NCBI GenBank assembly: GCA_025350055.1
Contig: JANXYK010000013.1
Coordinates: forward strand, 1 to 64,000
Direction of reading: 5' to 3'
Origin: Gammaproteobacteria bacterium
GTDB lineage: Bacteria > Pseudomonadota > Gammaproteobacteria > Steroidobacterales > Steroidobacteraceae
DNA length: 64,000 nucleotides
In this document: positions 36,012 to 45,455 of the stretch, piece by piece
Position numbering within the stretch: the stretch's first letter is position 1
Layout of the letters: each line of letters begins with the position of its first letter
Made by a program: the position numbers and the translations under genes
Notes under the pieces: model-generated
Databases searched by the model: none
Told to the model about the DNA's origin: nothing
Seen by the model: only the letters and a program-made list of their open reading frames with translations

Positions 36012-36638
36012 ATGACCGCCGTCACAAGACCACGTCGTCTGTACATACTTTCTGCCCCTTCGGGCGCCGGTAAAACCAGTCTCGTGAAGGCGTTGCTGGC
36101 GGCGCGCCCGGGCCTGGTGGTGTCGGTCTCGCACACCACGCGCACGCCGCGCGCGCATGAGGTGGATGGGCGCGACTACCACTTCGTAAACACCAAGCGC
36201 TTTGCGGGGCTGGTCGCGGATGGCGCCTTTCTCGAACACGCGCGCGTGTTCGACAATCACTACGGCACGGGGCGCGAGCAGGTCGAGGCCAAGCTCGCGA
36301 GCGGCCACGATGTGCTGCTCGAGATCGACTGGCAGGGCGCACAGCAGGTGCGCAAAGCGAGCCCGAAATGCACCTCCATATTCATTCTGCCGCCCTCGCG
36401 CGCCACGCTTGAGCAGCGGTTGCGCGTGCGCGGCACCGACAGCGATGCGGTGATCGCGCGGCGTCTGGCCGATGCGGCCGCCGACATGTCGCACTGCCGG
36501 GAATTCGATTTTGCGGTGGTCAACGACCGCTTCGAGCAGGCGGTGGCCGATTTGCTGTCGATCATCGACGGCCACGGGGCCCAATTGAGGGCAAACAGGC
36601 CAGAAATCGAGGCTTTACTGCAGACTTTAGTGGCCTGA
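36012..36638 (+). CDS. gmk: Guanylate kinase
   Basis: Gmk phosphorylates GMP and dGMP to the diphosphates. From the ATG at 36012 it has 208 residues, normal length, with the P-loop SAPSGAGKTSLVKAL, SVSHTTRTPRAHEVDGRDYHF, GTGREQVEAKLASGHDVLLEIDWQG (GMP and metal sites, quoted as two joined stretches) and IFILPPS. It opens the conserved gmk-rpoZ-spoT-ridA-recG run. An upstream in-frame start would overlap the divergent promoter region and has no family match. Confidence 0.97.
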   Translation: MTAVTRPRRLYILSAPSGAGKTSLVKALLAARPGLVVSVSHTTRTPRAHEVDGRDYHFVNTKRFAGLVADGAFLEHARVFDNHYGTGREQVEAKLASGHDVLLEIDWQGAQQVRKASPKCTSIFILPPSRATLEQRLRVRGTDSDAVIARRLADAAADMSHCREFDFAVVNDRFEQAVADLLSIIDGHGAQLRANRPEIEALLQTLVA

Positions 36639-36702
36639 GACGGGGCGGATGCCGTAGACTACCGGGGCTATTCCCCCCGAGCTTTAAAGGTCGAACGGCA
36701 TC

Positions 36703-36990
36703 ATGGCCCGAGTCACTGTCGAAGATTGCCTGGAAAACGTCGATAACCTGTTCCAGCTGGTGCTGCTGGCCTCGCAGCGTGCACGCCGCCTGGCCAACGG
36801 GGCCGAGGCCACTGTGCCCGTGGACAACGACAAGCCCACGGTGCTGGCGCTGCGCGAAATCGCCGCCGGCAACATCACGCCCGAGATGCTGAAAGAACCC
36901 GATCCGCCGCCAGAACCGGCGGTTGTCCCCGAGGCGGACAACGACTCCACCTTCCGCGCGCCGCAGTTCGGTCTGATCGATCGCGACTGA
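36703..36990 (+). CDS. rpoZ: RNA polymerase omega subunit
   Basis: Omega stabilises the beta-prime subunit of RNA polymerase. The 95-residue protein carries the family N-terminus [20 protein letters not shown], the [11 protein letters not shown] helix and [13 protein letters not shown]. The C-terminal third is Pro/Glu-rich. It lies 64 bases after gmk and 33 bases before spoT, the usual order. A short GC hairpin just upstream (around 36660-36680) has no assigned role. Confidence 0.97.
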   Translation: MARVTVEDCLENVDNLFQLVLLASQRARRLANGAEATVPVDNDKPTVLALREIAAGNITPEMLKEPDPPPEPAVVPEADNDSTFRAPQFGLIDRD

Positions 36991-37023
36991 CGGGGTTCGA
37001 CTAACCCGACACCTAAGGAAGCC

Positions 37024-39210
37024 ATGGACTATGCGTCGTCGCTACTGGGACTGCTCCCCGGCGCCCGACGCACTCCGGGCCTCAAGGAGCTGCTGAGCAA
37101 AGTCAGCAGCTACCTGCCTAGCGATCAGGTCGAGCGCATCCGCGCAGCAGCGGAATTTGGCGCCGAAGCACACCAGGGCCAGAAGCGACTCAGCGGCGAG
37201 CCCTACATCACCCATCCCGTGGCAGCGGCCGAGATCTTGGCCGACCTGCATCTTGATGCGGACACGATCGTCGCGGCGATCCTGCACGATGTCATTGAAG
37301 ACACGCCGACTCCTAAGGAAGAGATCGCCACGCGCTTCGGCAAGGACGTTGCCGAGATTGTCGATGGCGTAACCAAGCTCGATCAGATCCAGTTCAAGAG
37401 CCGGCAGGAAGCGCAGGCCGAGAGCTTCCGCAAGATGCTGCTGGCGATGGTGCGCGACCTGCGCGTGATCCTGGTGAAGCTGGCCGATCGCACCCACAAC
37501 TTGCGCACGATGGATGCGGTGGGGCCGGCCAAGCGCCGCCAGGTGGCACGCGAGACACTCGACATCTACGCGCCGGTCGCCGAGCGGCTCGGGCTCTACA
37601 GCATCAAGCTCGAACTCGAAGAGCTAGGCTTTCGCACGCTGTATCCGCAGCGCTATCGCGTGATCGAACGCGCGCTGCGGCGTGCGCGCGGCAACCAGAA
37701 GGAATTCCTCGGCAAGATCCATGTACAGCTCGAGGCGGCGCTGCAAAAGGCCGGCATCAGCGCCAAGGTCGAGGCGCGCGAGAAGCATCTCTATAGCATC
37801 TATCGCAAGATGCAGCGCAAGCGTGCGCCGCTGGCCGAGATCGTGGATGTGTATGGCGTGCGTATCATCGTCGATGCCGTAGACACCTGTTATCGTGCGG
37901 TCGGCGTGGTGCACAGCGTGTACAAGCCGATGCCGGGGCGCTTCAAGGATTACGTGGCGATTCCGCGCGTGAATGGCTATCAGTCATTGCACACCACCTT
38001 GTTCGGGCCCAATGCGGTGCCGATCGAAGTGCAGATCCGCACGGCGGACATGGATAGCGTCGCAGAGTCTGGCATCGCTGCGCACTGGAAATACAAGGAA
38101 AGCGCGAAGGAAGGCTCGGCGCAGCAGGAGCGTGCGCGGGCCTGGCTCTCGAACCTGATGCAGATGCAGGAAGGCGGCAACTCCGAGGAGTTCATCGAGA
38201 GCGTCAAGGTCGATCTGTATCCGGACAAGGTGTACGTGTTCACGCCGCGCGGCGAGATCCTGCGGCTGCCACGCGGCGCGACGGTGGTGGATTTCGCATA
38301 CGCGGTGCACACCGACATCGGCAACCGCTGCGTCGCGGCCAAGGTGGATCGGCGGTTAATTCCGCTGCGCACGGTGCTGCGCAATGGGCAGACGGTGCAC
38401 ATCATTACTGCGAAGGGCGCGCGCCCGAATCCGGCCTGGGTGAACTTCGTGGTGTCGGCGAAGGCGCGCAGCGGCATTCGCCACTACCTGAAGAGCCTGA
38501 AGCGCAGCGAGGCCGTGGAGCTGGGCCGCCGGCTGCTGACCCAGGCGCTGGCCGAGTTCAACGTGAAGCTCGAGGACATCGCGCCCGCGGTGATCGAGTC
38601 CACACTGCATGACCTGGCGCTGAAAGAAGCGGACGAGCTGTACGAGAAAATCGGTCTCGGCGAGCGGCTCGCGCCCCTGGTGGCGCGCCGCATGCTGCCC
38701 GCTGAACAGCCCGAAACGCGCGACGGCAAACTGGCACCGCTGTCGGTAGCTGGCGCCGAAGGCCTGCTGGTCACCTATGCACACTGCTGCTATCCGTTGC
38801 CTGGCGATCAGATCGTCGCCTTCCTGAGCACCGGCCGTGGCATCGTGATTCATCGCGGCACCTGCGCCAATGTGGCCGACAGCCACAAGCATCCCGAGAA
38901 CTGGCTGTCGGTGAACTGGCAGAACACCGAAGGGAAGCTCTTCAAGTCGGAGATCCGCATCGAGGCGATGAACCGCGTCGGCCTGCTGGCTGCCGTTTCG
39001 GCCGCGATCAGCGGCACGCAGACCAACATCAGCAGCGTGAACCTTGAGCAACACGAGGCCGAGACCGCGACCATCAGCTTCGTGCTCGAGATCAGCGATC
39101 GCGCGCATCTGGCGCGCGCGGTGCGCGTGGTGCGAAGGATGAGCGAAGTGCTGCGCGTCGTGCGTACAATTGCCGGACAGAACCGTAAGAGGAGCGGGCC
39201 CACACCATGA
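37024..39210 (+). CDS. spoT: Bifunctional (p)ppGpp synthetase/hydrolase SpoT
   Basis: SpoT both makes and degrades the alarmone (p)ppGpp. The 728 residues contain an intact HD hydrolase domain ([11 protein letters not shown] near residue 88 and the [13 protein letters not shown] block), the synthetase domain ([12 protein letters not shown] near 317), a TGS domain (about 390-450, with [15 protein letters not shown]), a helical and zinc-finger-like region ([13 protein letters not shown]) and a C-terminal ACT domain. AGGA precedes the ATG. Its stop overlaps the ATG of a six-codon ORF described separately. Confidence 0.97.
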   Translation: MDYASSLLGLLPGARRTPGLKELLSKVSSYLPSDQVERIRAAAEFGAEAHQGQKRLSGEPYITHPVAAAEILADLHLDADTIVAAILHDVIEDTPTPKEEIATRFGKDVAEIVDGVTKLDQIQFKSRQEAQAESFRKMLLAMVRDLRVILVKLADRTHNLRTMDAVGPAKRRQVARETLDIYAPVAERLGLYSIKLELEELGFRTLYPQRYRVIERALRRARGNQKEFLGKIHVQLEAALQKAGISAKVEAREKHLYSIYRKMQRKRAPLAEIVDVYGVRIIVDAVDTCYRAVGVVHSVYKPMPGRFKDYVAIPRVNGYQSLHTTLFGPNAVPIEVQIRTADMDSVAESGIAAHWKYKESAKEGSAQQERARAWLSNLMQMQEGGNSEEFIESVKVDLYPDKVYVFTPRGEILRLPRGATVVDFAYAVHTDIGNRCVAAKVDRRLIPLRTVLRNGQTVHIITAKGARPNPAWVNFVVSAKARSGIRHYLKSLKRSEAVELGRRLLTQALAEFNVKLEDIAPAVIESTLHDLALKEADELYEKIGLGERLAPLVARRMLPAEQPETRDGKLAPLSVAGAEGLLVTYAHCCYPLPGDQIVAFLSTGRGIVIHRGTCANVADSHKHPENWLSVNWQNTEGKLFKSEIRIEAMNRVGLLAAVSAAISGTQTNISSVNLEQHEAETATISFVLEISDRAHLARAVRVVRRMSEVLRVVRTIAGQNRKRSGPTP

Positions 39211-39235
39211 GCATCGTTACACCATGAGCATAGTC
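39202..39235 (+). repeat. 17-base imperfect tandem duplication at the spoT-ridA junction
   Basis: Bases 39202-39218 and 39219-39235 are copies (15 of 17 identical, the first 13 exact), each containing ACACCATGAGCAT. The first copy supplies an ATG at 39207 that overlaps the spoT stop; the second supplies the ridA start at 39224. Confidence 0.85.
39207..39227 (+). CDS. Six-codon relay ORF between spoT and ridA
   Basis: This minimal ORF encodes MSIVTP and a TGA. Its ATG overlaps the spoT stop (ATGA) and its stop overlaps the ridA start (ATGA). The only good ribosome-binding site, AGGAG at 39190-39194, is 12 bases before this ATG and 29 before ridA. It repeats the MSIV start of RidA, so it is a by-product of the duplication that may pass ribosomes to ridA. 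Translation is unproven. Confidence 0.4.
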   Translation: MSIVTP

Positions 39236-39604
39236 ATCCACACCAAGAACGCGCCACAGGCGATCGGCACTTACTCGCAAGCGATGCGCGCCGGCGACCT
39301 GGTGTTTGTCTCGGGCCAGATCCCGCTCGATCCGGCCACCGGCACTTTGATCACCGGCGACATCGAGGCCGAGATCCGCCGCGTGTTCGACAACCTGAAG
39401 TCCATCGCCGAGGCGGCGGGCACCACGCTCGCGGCCTGCGTGAAGCTGTCAGTGTTCCTCACGGATCTCTCGCACTTCGCCAAGGTCAACGAGATCATGG
39501 CCACGTATTTCTCCATGCCCTATCCGGCGCGCGCGGCCATCGGCGTCGCGGCCCTCCCCCGCGGTGCGCGGGTCGAGATGGAGTGCATACTCAGCCTCGC
39601 CTGA
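39224..39604 (+). CDS. ridA: RidA family reactive intermediate/imine deaminase
   Basis: RidA hydrolyses reactive enamine/imine intermediates such as 2-aminoacrylate. The 126-residue protein ([15 protein letters not shown]) has the family signature: [21 protein letters not shown], the invariant Arg in [23 protein letters not shown], and normal length. The ATG at 39224 is followed by the second duplication copy; an upstream ATG at 39207 is out of frame and belongs to the relay ORF. Its end overlaps recG by 22 bases. Confidence 0.96.
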   Translation: MSIVIHTKNAPQAIGTYSQAMRAGDLVFVSGQIPLDPATGTLITGDIEAEIRRVFDNLKSIAEAAGTTLAACVKLSVFLTDLSHFAKVNEIMATYFSMPYPARAAIGVAALPRGARVEMECILSLA

Positions 39605-41670
39605 AGCGCAATGCGGCACTGGCGCCCGGCATCGGCCCGGCGCTCGCGGCGAAGCTGGCGCGCTTAGGGGTGCAGGAACTGGCCGACCTGCTGTTCGTGT
39701 TGCCGTTGCGCTATGAGGACCGTACGCATGTGGTGCCGCTCGGCGCGCTGCAGTCGGGCGCGCATGCGGTGGCCGAAGGCGAGGTGCTGCTCTCCGAGGT
39801 GGTGTTCCGGCGCCGGCGCCAGTTGCTGGTACGCCTGAGCGATGGCACGGGCTCGCTCACGCTGCGGTTTTTCCATTTCTCGAATTCACAACGCGAAGGC
39901 CTGAGCCGCGGCACGCGGTTGCGCTGCCACGGCGAAGTACGGCGCGGGCCGCTCGGGCTCGAGATCGTGCATCCGGAATATCGCCAGCTGCAGCGACAGC
40001 GCGAAGACGATGAGCCGCTGCCGCAAACGCTGACGCCCATCTACCCCGCGACGGAAGGACTTACTCAAGGTCGGCTACGCATGCTGGTCCAGAAGGCCTT
40101 CGCGGCCAGCCAGCGCGCACCGCTGATCGATCTGCTACCTGCGCAATTGCGCGCGTCGATGAAGCTGGCCGATTTGCGCGAGGCTCTCGAGTTCCTGCAT
40201 CAGCCGCCGGTCGGAACCGCTCTCGATACCTTGCGTGCCGGTCGTCACCCGGCGCAGCGGCGCCTGGCACTCGAAGAGCTGCTTGCGCATCAGCTCTCGC
40301 TGATGGCATTGCGGCGCGCGACCAAGACCGAGGGTGCCGTGCGACTTGCTGATGAACAGCAGCTCGAGCCGCGCCTGCTCGCAGCGCTGCCCTTTCGCAT
40401 GACGCGTGCCCAGCAGCGCGTGCTGGCCGAGATCGACGCCGACCTCGCGCTCACGCAACCGATGACACGCCTGATCCAGGGCGATGTGGGCTGCGGCAAG
40501 ACCGCCGTCGCCGCGGCCGCCGCCGCTCGCGCGATCGGCAGCGGCGGTCAGGTGGCGCTGATGGCGCCCACCGAGCTACTGGCCGAGCAGCACGCGCGTA
40601 CACTGGGCACATGGTTCAAACCCTTGGGTGTCGAGGTCGTGTTGGTCACCGGTTCGCAGACCGCGCGTGCACGCCGCACGGCGCGCGCGGCGATCGCCGC
40701 CGGCCAGCTGCCGCTGGTGGTAGGCACGCACGCGCTGTTCCAGGAGAGCATGCAGTTCCAGTCGCTGGCGCTGGCGATCATCGACGAGCAGCATCGCTTC
40801 GGCGTGCAGCAACGCCTGTTGCTGCGTGAGAAGGGTCGAGGCACCATGCCACACCAGCTCATCATGACCGCCACACCCATACCGCGCACCCTTGCCATGA
40901 CAGTCTACGCCGACCTCGATGTTTCGGTGATCGACGAGTTGCCACCGGGCCGCACGCCAGTGCGCACGGTCGTGATCCCGGAAGAGCGTCGCGCCGATGT
41001 GGTCGCGCGCATCGACGAGGCCTGTCGCGGCGGCCGGCAGGCCTATTGGGTGTGCGCGCTGATCGAGGAATCCGAGGAACTGCGCTGCCAGGCCGCCGAG
41101 GAATCGGCCGCCGCACTCACCGAAGCGCTTCCGCAGATCAAGGTCGGCCTGGTGCACGGTCGCATGAGCGGTGCGGAGAAAGAGCAGGTGATGCACGCCT
41201 TCAGTGCCGGCACGATCCAGCTGCTGGTCGCGACCACCGTAATAGAAGTGGGTGTCGATGTTGCCAACGCCAGCGTGATGGTGGTCGACAATGCCGAGCG
41301 CATGGGTCTCGCGCAGCTGCACCAGCTGCGCGGTCGGGTCGGCCGCGGCACGCATGAGAGCACCTGTGTGTTGCTGTATCGCGCTCCGCTGTCGGAGATG
41401 GCGCGCGCTCGACTCGCCGCGTTGCGCGACAGCAATGACGGTTTTGTGATCGCACAACGCGATCTCGAATTGCGAGGCCCTGGCGAGCTGCTCGGCACCC
41501 GCCAGACCGGCCTCGCGCAGCTGCGCGTCGCCGACCTGGTGCGCGATGCCGACCTGTTGCCGCAGGTGCGCGCCGCAGCGGCAAAGCTGGAGAGCGCGCA
41601 TCCCACCGCTTGCACTGCACTGATTGCGCGCTGGATCGGCGCCGGGGAGCAGTATGGCCGCGTCGGGTGA
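39583..41670 (+). CDS. recG: ATP-dependent DNA helicase RecG
   Basis: RecG reverses stalled replication forks and branch-migrates Holliday junctions. The 695 residues contain the N-terminal wedge with an OB fold ([20 protein letters not shown]), helicase motif [13 protein letters not shown] near residue 300, motif II DEQHRFG, motif [15 protein letters not shown] and motifs IV-VI ([32 protein letters not shown]), plus the C-terminal RecG-specific region. The start is GTG at 39583 inside the end of ridA; the first residues before NAALAPGIG vary in the family. Confidence 0.97.
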   Translation: MHTQPRLKRNAALAPGIGPALAAKLARLGVQELADLLFVLPLRYEDRTHVVPLGALQSGAHAVAEGEVLLSEVVFRRRRQLLVRLSDGTGSLTLRFFHFSNSQREGLSRGTRLRCHGEVRRGPLGLEIVHPEYRQLQRQREDDEPLPQTLTPIYPATEGLTQGRLRMLVQKAFAASQRAPLIDLLPAQLRASMKLADLREALEFLHQPPVGTALDTLRAGRHPAQRRLALEELLAHQLSLMALRRATKTEGAVRLADEQQLEPRLLAALPFRMTRAQQRVLAEIDADLALTQPMTRLIQGDVGCGKTAVAAAAAARAIGSGGQVALMAPTELLAEQHARTLGTWFKPLGVEVVLVTGSQTARARRTARAAIAAGQLPLVVGTHALFQESMQFQSLALAIIDEQHRFGVQQRLLLREKGRGTMPHQLIMTATPIPRTLAMTVYADLDVSVIDELPPGRTPVRTVVIPEERRADVVARIDEACRGGRQAYWVCALIEESEELRCQAAEESAAALTEALPQIKVGLVHGRMSGAEKEQVMHAFSAGTIQLLVATTVIEVGVDVANASVMVVDNAERMGLAQLHQLRGRVGRGTHESTCVLLYRAPLSEMARARLAALRDSNDGFVIAQRDLELRGPGELLGTRQTGLAQLRVADLVRDADLLPQVRAAAAKLESAHPTACTALIARWIGAGEQYGRVG

Positions 41671-42691
41671 ACCCGCGCCGACGCAGGCGTCGCTGCCCTT
41701 CGCGGTGTCGCCACCGTCGGAGCCTTCAGCGCCAGCGCCTGAAGTAACGGCGCCGGCACCCGTACCCGTACCCGCGGCGCTGACGCCGCAACCGCCACTG
41801 TCGAGCGCGCTGGCAGTGCAACGGCACTGGCTCGTGTCGCGTCTCGCGGACTTCGCGAAACTGATGCGACTCGACCGCCCCATCGGCATCTGGTTGCTGC
41901 TCTGGCCCACGCTCTGGGCGCTGTGGACAGCCTCCGGCGGACATCCGCAGCGCGGCGTGTTGCTGATCTTCGTGCTTGGCACCGTGCTGATGCGCTCTGC
42001 GGGCTGTGTGATCAACGACTTCATCGATCGCAACATCGACCCGCATGTGCGCCGCACGCGCGATCGCCCGCTGGCCGCGCGGCGCGTGAGTCCGGTGGAA
42101 GCGCTGCTGCTGTTCCTGGCATTGCTGACCTGCGCACTTGCGCTGGTACTGCAATTGAATTCGGCGGCCATACGCCTCTCGTTCATCGGCGCCGCACTGA
42201 CGGCGACTTATCCGCTGCTTAAACGCTTCTTTGCACTGCCACAGCTGTACCTTGGAGTGTGCTTCGGCTGGGGAGTACCGATGGCTTTTGCCGCCGAACT
42301 CGGGGCCGTGCCACGCGTGGGCTGGGTGATGCTGCTGGCGGCGATCGTCTGGGCCTGCGTCTACGACACCTTCTATGCGATCGCCGACCGGCCGGACGAC
42401 CTGCGTATCGGCATCAAGTCGAGCGCCATCACTTTCGGCGATATGGACCTGCTGATGATCGGTGCAATGCAGCTGATGGTGCTGGTGGCGCTAGGGTTGA
42501 TAGGCCGGCTGCTGGAACTCGGCGCGCCGTACTACATATCGCTGGGGGTCGGCGCCGTGCTGTTTGCCTGGCAGCAATGGTCGGCGCGCAATCGCGACTC
42601 TGCAGGCTGTCTGGCCGCATTCCACAACAACAACTATTTCGGTCTGGTCGTGCTGTCTGGATTGATCATTGACTACACCAGCAAGAGCTAG
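41654..42691 (+). CDS. ubiA: 4-Hydroxybenzoate polyprenyltransferase
   Basis: UbiA attaches the polyprenyl tail to 4-hydroxybenzoate in ubiquinone synthesis, in the inner membrane. The 345-residue protein has eight or nine membrane segments and both Asp-rich motifs, NDFIDRNIDPHV and YAIADRPDDLRIGIKS. It carries a Pro/Ala-rich N-terminal extension of about 50 residues compared with the roughly 290-residue E. coli enzyme. GGGGAG precedes the ATG at 41654, which lies inside the end of recG, so the two genes are coupled. Confidence 0.96.
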   Translation: MAASGEPAPTQASLPFAVSPPSEPSAPAPEVTAPAPVPVPAALTPQPPLSSALAVQRHWLVSRLADFAKLMRLDRPIGIWLLLWPTLWALWTASGGHPQRGVLLIFVLGTVLMRSAGCVINDFIDRNIDPHVRRTRDRPLAARRVSPVEALLLFLALLTCALALVLQLNSAAIRLSFIGAALTATYPLLKRFFALPQLYLGVCFGWGVPMAFAAELGAVPRVGWVMLLAAIVWACVYDTFYAIADRPDDLRIGIKSSAITFGDMDLLMIGAMQLMVLVALGLIGRLLELGAPYYISLGVGAVLFAWQQWSARNRDSAGCLAAFHNNNYFGLVVLSGLIIDYTSKS

Positions 42692-42704
42692 AGGTCCTGT
42701 CATC

Positions 42705-43139
42705 ATGAGAACGTCATCGTTCACGGTTGCAGCTGCACTACTGTACGCGCTGTTTGCCGCGCCGCTTGCAGTTGCGCACGTGCACCTGGTCTCTTCAGCT
42801 CCTGCCAACGGCAGCGCGGTGGCGAACGCGCCGACTACATTGGTGTTGAATTTCTCCGAAGCAGCGCGCGTCACGGCGCTGAGCATACGCAAGTCGGGCG
42901 AGGCCGCAGTGCAGAAAATCGCGCCGCTTCCGGATCGGGTGCTCACACGGTTGTCGATTGCGGCGCCCACGCTGGGCCCGGGTGCGTACCTGGTGAGCTT
43001 TCGCGCACTCGATCCGGGTGATGGCCACATCTCGGGCGGCACATTCAGGTTCAGCATATTGCCCAATGGTGCGCAGCCCATACGCAAGGATGCGATGCGC
43101 GACACCGGCAAGCGGCCCGCGCCAGACACGATCAAATAG
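42705..43139 (+). CDS. copC: CopC-family periplasmic copper-binding protein
   Basis: CopC proteins bind copper in the periplasm and often deliver it to CopD. The 144-residue precursor has a signal peptide ending at VAHVHLVSSAPANG; cleavage before a His would provide the family Cu(II) site. The DPGDGHISGGTFRFSI block near the C-terminus supplies the other conserved Asp and His. It lies 13 bases after ubiA and is followed by copD. Confidence 0.93.
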   Translation: MRTSSFTVAAALLYALFAAPLAVAHVHLVSSAPANGSAVANAPTTLVLNFSEAARVTALSIRKSGEAAVQKIAPLPDRVLTRLSIAAPTLGPGAYLVSFRALDPGDGHISGGTFRFSILPNGAQPIRKDAMRDTGKRPAPDTIK

Positions 43140-43182
43140 CGGCACAGCTCAATACCGCAAGCACTGACGCAGGAATCCACCG

Positions 43183-44145
43183 GTGTCACCTGATGCCTTG
43201 TCGATCGCAGCGCGCGCACTAGCGTTTATGCTGCTGTTCCAGGCTGTCGGCGCGGCGTTCTTCATTTACCTGTTCGCACCACTCTTGCGGGCATCCTGGC
43301 ACCCGATCCGCCTGCTGGGGATTGCGAGCGCTGCTTGCGCCGTGTTGCTCGCGCTCCTGCATCATGGCCTCGAGGCGGCACGCATGGCCGGTGAATTCAG
43401 CGGACTGTGGGATATGAGCCTGCAGACGCTCGCCTGGGGCTCGCGATCAGTACTGGCAACCGCGTTGCTGGTGGCAGGTTTGCTGCAATTGATGTGGTCG
43501 ATGCAGCGCCGGTCAGCGAGCCCTGCCCATGAACTATCGGCGCATAACGCACCGCTGTTGGCGTGTATCGGCGGAGCAATTGCGCTGTGCGCGTTTCTGA
43601 GCACCGGACACACCAGTGAGCATGAGGCACGCACACTGCTGGCATCGCTGCTGATGCTGCATCTGTTGATCGTTGCGTTCTGGTACGGCGCACTGTGGCC
43701 ACTGATTCTGGTGACACGGGTCGAATCTGCACCCATCGCTGCGCACATCGTCTCGCGCTACTCGTCGATTGCCGGCTACCTCGTGCCAGTCATTGCTGTG
43801 GCCGGCGTGATGATGGGCAGGATACTCACTGGCGAGTGGCCAGGCGCATGGACCGCGGCGCAGCCCTATGGCCAGCTGCTGCTGCTCAAATTGTTGTTGT
43901 TCGCGCTGCTGATGGTGCCTGCGGCAGCAAACAAGTGGTGGCTGGTACCGGCACTGCGTACCGCAGCAGCTACCGTACCGGCATCTCCCACAGGCGCGGC
44001 CAGTGCGCTGCGACGTAGCATCGTGCTGGAGATGCTGCTGATCGCCATCGTGCTGACAGTTACAGCGACACTGACAACACTGTATTCTCCGCGGCAACAT
44101 GAAATCACGCGGGCTACGGCCTCCACGATGACGGCACTCGCATGA
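43183..44145 (+). CDS. copD: CopD-family inner-membrane copper protein
   Basis: The 320-residue protein has about eight membrane segments and the CopD-domain layout, including conserved His in LLLFQ..., STGHTSEHEA and LLMLHLLIVAFWYGALWPL. Members of the family take up or move copper across the inner membrane with CopC. The start is GTG at 43183 with AGGA upstream. Its stop overlaps the CDF transporter start as ATGA, so the three metal genes are a unit. Confidence 0.88.
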   Translation: MSPDALSIAARALAFMLLFQAVGAAFFIYLFAPLLRASWHPIRLLGIASAACAVLLALLHHGLEAARMAGEFSGLWDMSLQTLAWGSRSVLATALLVAGLLQLMWSMQRRSASPAHELSAHNAPLLACIGGAIALCAFLSTGHTSEHEARTLLASLLMLHLLIVAFWYGALWPLILVTRVESAPIAAHIVSRYSSIAGYLVPVIAVAGVMMGRILTGEWPGAWTAAQPYGQLLLLKLLLFALLMVPAAANKWWLVPALRTAAATVPASPTGAASALRRSIVLEMLLIAIVLTVTATLTTLYSPRQHEITRATASTMTALA

Positions 44146-45086
44146 GCGCGCACTCGCACGACGATCATCGCGATCACGACGGGCACGATCACGGCGCGCA
44201 CTCCCATGCACCGCATGACTTCGGCACTGCCTTCATGATCGGCATCGCGCTGAACCTGGGCTTTGTGCTCATCGAGGCCTTCTACGGCCTGGTCGCGCAC
44301 TCCGTGGCGCTGGTGGCTGATGCCGGCCACAACCTGGGCGACGTGCTGGGCCTGGCGATGGCATGGATCGCCTCGATCCTCGCGCGCCGCGTGCCGTCGG
44401 CCACGCATACCTATGGACTGCGGCGCGGGACGATCCTGGCGGCGCTGCTCAATGCGATGTTGCTGCTGGTGGCGGTGGGCGCGATTGCCGTAGAAGGTGT
44501 ACGGCGACTGATCGAGCCAGAGTCCATCGCCAGCCGCACCGTGATGGTGGTGGCGGCGATCGGCATCCTGGTCAATGGCATCACGGCCTGGTTGTTCGCG
44601 GCTGGCCGCAAAGGCGATATCAATGTGCGCGCCGCCTTTCTGCACATGTGCTACGACGCGCTGATATCACTCGGGGTGGTGGTGAGTGCGGGAGTCATCC
44701 TGCTCACGGGCTGGCAGCGGCTCGATCCGCTGGTGAGCCTCGCAATTGCGGCGATCATCCTGGCCGGCACCTGGTCACTGCTGCGCGATTCGCTGGGCAT
44801 GAGCATGGATGCGGTGCCACCCGGCCTGAAGAAGGACGAGGTTGCGACATTCCTGCGCGGCTGGCCTGGCGTCAGCGCGATCCACGATCTGCACATCTGG
44901 TCGATGAGCACGACCGAGACGGCATTGACCTGTCACCTGTTGATGCCGGGCGGGCATCCGGGCGATGCGACGCTGGCGAGTCTCTCGCGGCAACTGCATG
45001 AGCGCTATCGCATCGGGCATGTGACGGTGCAGATCGAGACCGATGCGCACAATGCCTGTGCGCTGGAACCAGATCACGTGGTCTGA
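44142..45086 (+). CDS. Cation diffusion facilitator (CDF) metal exporter
   Basis: This 314-residue CDF transporter (CzcD/ZitB-like) exports zinc or a similar divalent metal by proton antiport. It has a His-rich N-terminus (SAHSHDDHRDHDGHDHG), six membrane segments, the site-A HxxxD pairs in DAGHNLGDVLG and HMCYDALISLGVV, and a C-terminal cytoplasmic domain with IHDLHIWSMSTTE. The start ATG overlaps the copD stop. Genetic linkage to copCD points to metal homeostasis; zinc is the usual substrate for this sequence type. Confidence 0.92.
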   Translation: MSAHSHDDHRDHDGHDHGAHSHAPHDFGTAFMIGIALNLGFVLIEAFYGLVAHSVALVADAGHNLGDVLGLAMAWIASILARRVPSATHTYGLRRGTILAALLNAMLLLVAVGAIAVEGVRRLIEPESIASRTVMVVAAIGILVNGITAWLFAAGRKGDINVRAAFLHMCYDALISLGVVVSAGVILLTGWQRLDPLVSLAIAAIILAGTWSLLRDSLGMSMDAVPPGLKKDEVATFLRGWPGVSAIHDLHIWSMSTTETALTCHLLMPGGHPGDATLASLSRQLHERYRIGHVTVQIETDAHNACALEPDHVV

Positions 45087-45331
45087 ATGAGATCGCGGCG
45101 CTGTGCCTGCTCGCGCAGCCGCAACGGACGCAGTGGCACGGGCACGACCCATTGCGGCAGCGGGTACATCGCATTCCAGCCGGGGGCGCGCTGCAGCCCC
45201 ACGCTGTTGCGCGGCAGAGCGGCCAGGCACCCGGCGCACAGGTCTATGGGCCCCGGCAGCCCGGGCGCATCGCACAGCACGCACTGGGGTGGCGCCAGGA
45301 GCGTGGCCAGCCCGGCACGCAGCCGGGCCAT
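45074..45331 (-). pseudogene. comF remnant with internal deletion
   Basis: The 85-residue frame starts with a ComF-type N-terminus: CVLCDAPGLPGPIDLCAGCLAALPRN, cited here as the zinc-finger Cys pairs CVLC and CAGC. After a short tract it jumps to WVVPVPLRPLRLREQAQR, which corresponds to the PRTase-domain VPVPLHRxRLRERG motif located far downstream in intact ComF proteins (about 240 residues). The linker and the nucleotide-binding C-terminus are missing. Position divergent from bioB matches intact comF genes elsewhere. A functional mini-protein cannot be excluded. Confidence 0.6.
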
Positions 45332-45363
45332 TGTCGACTTCCGGACGTACTTTTGGTTGACAT
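45331..45363. promoter_or_regulatory. Candidate BirA operator of the biotin operon
   Basis: TTGTCGACT (45331-45339) and GGTTGACAT (45355-45363) form an imperfect inverted repeat with a 15-base spacer, the architecture of the proteobacterial BirA site (TTGTAAACC-N14/15-GGTTTACAA). A TTGACA, a perfect -35 hexamer pointing at bioB, lies inside the right half (45357-45362). It is 92 bases before bioB, in the comF-bioB divergent gap. Confidence 0.5.
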
Positions 45364-45455
45364 GAGGCGTCGGCGCTTGGAACATCGCCCCATTCTCGGC
45401 TCGCCGCCGCCGGTGGCGCAGCCGGCATTTCTGGCGCGGGCAGGGAGCAACACAC

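Noticed and set aside
36991-37023. Possible tRNA-like GGTTCGA element between rpoZ and spoT
   Set aside because: Only a small five-base-pair hairpin; no acceptor, D or anticodon arms, and the gap is 33 bases.
40576-42186. A 536-codon minus-strand frame opposite recG and ubiA
   Set aside because: Shadow frame crossing two well-supported genes, with no signature of its own.
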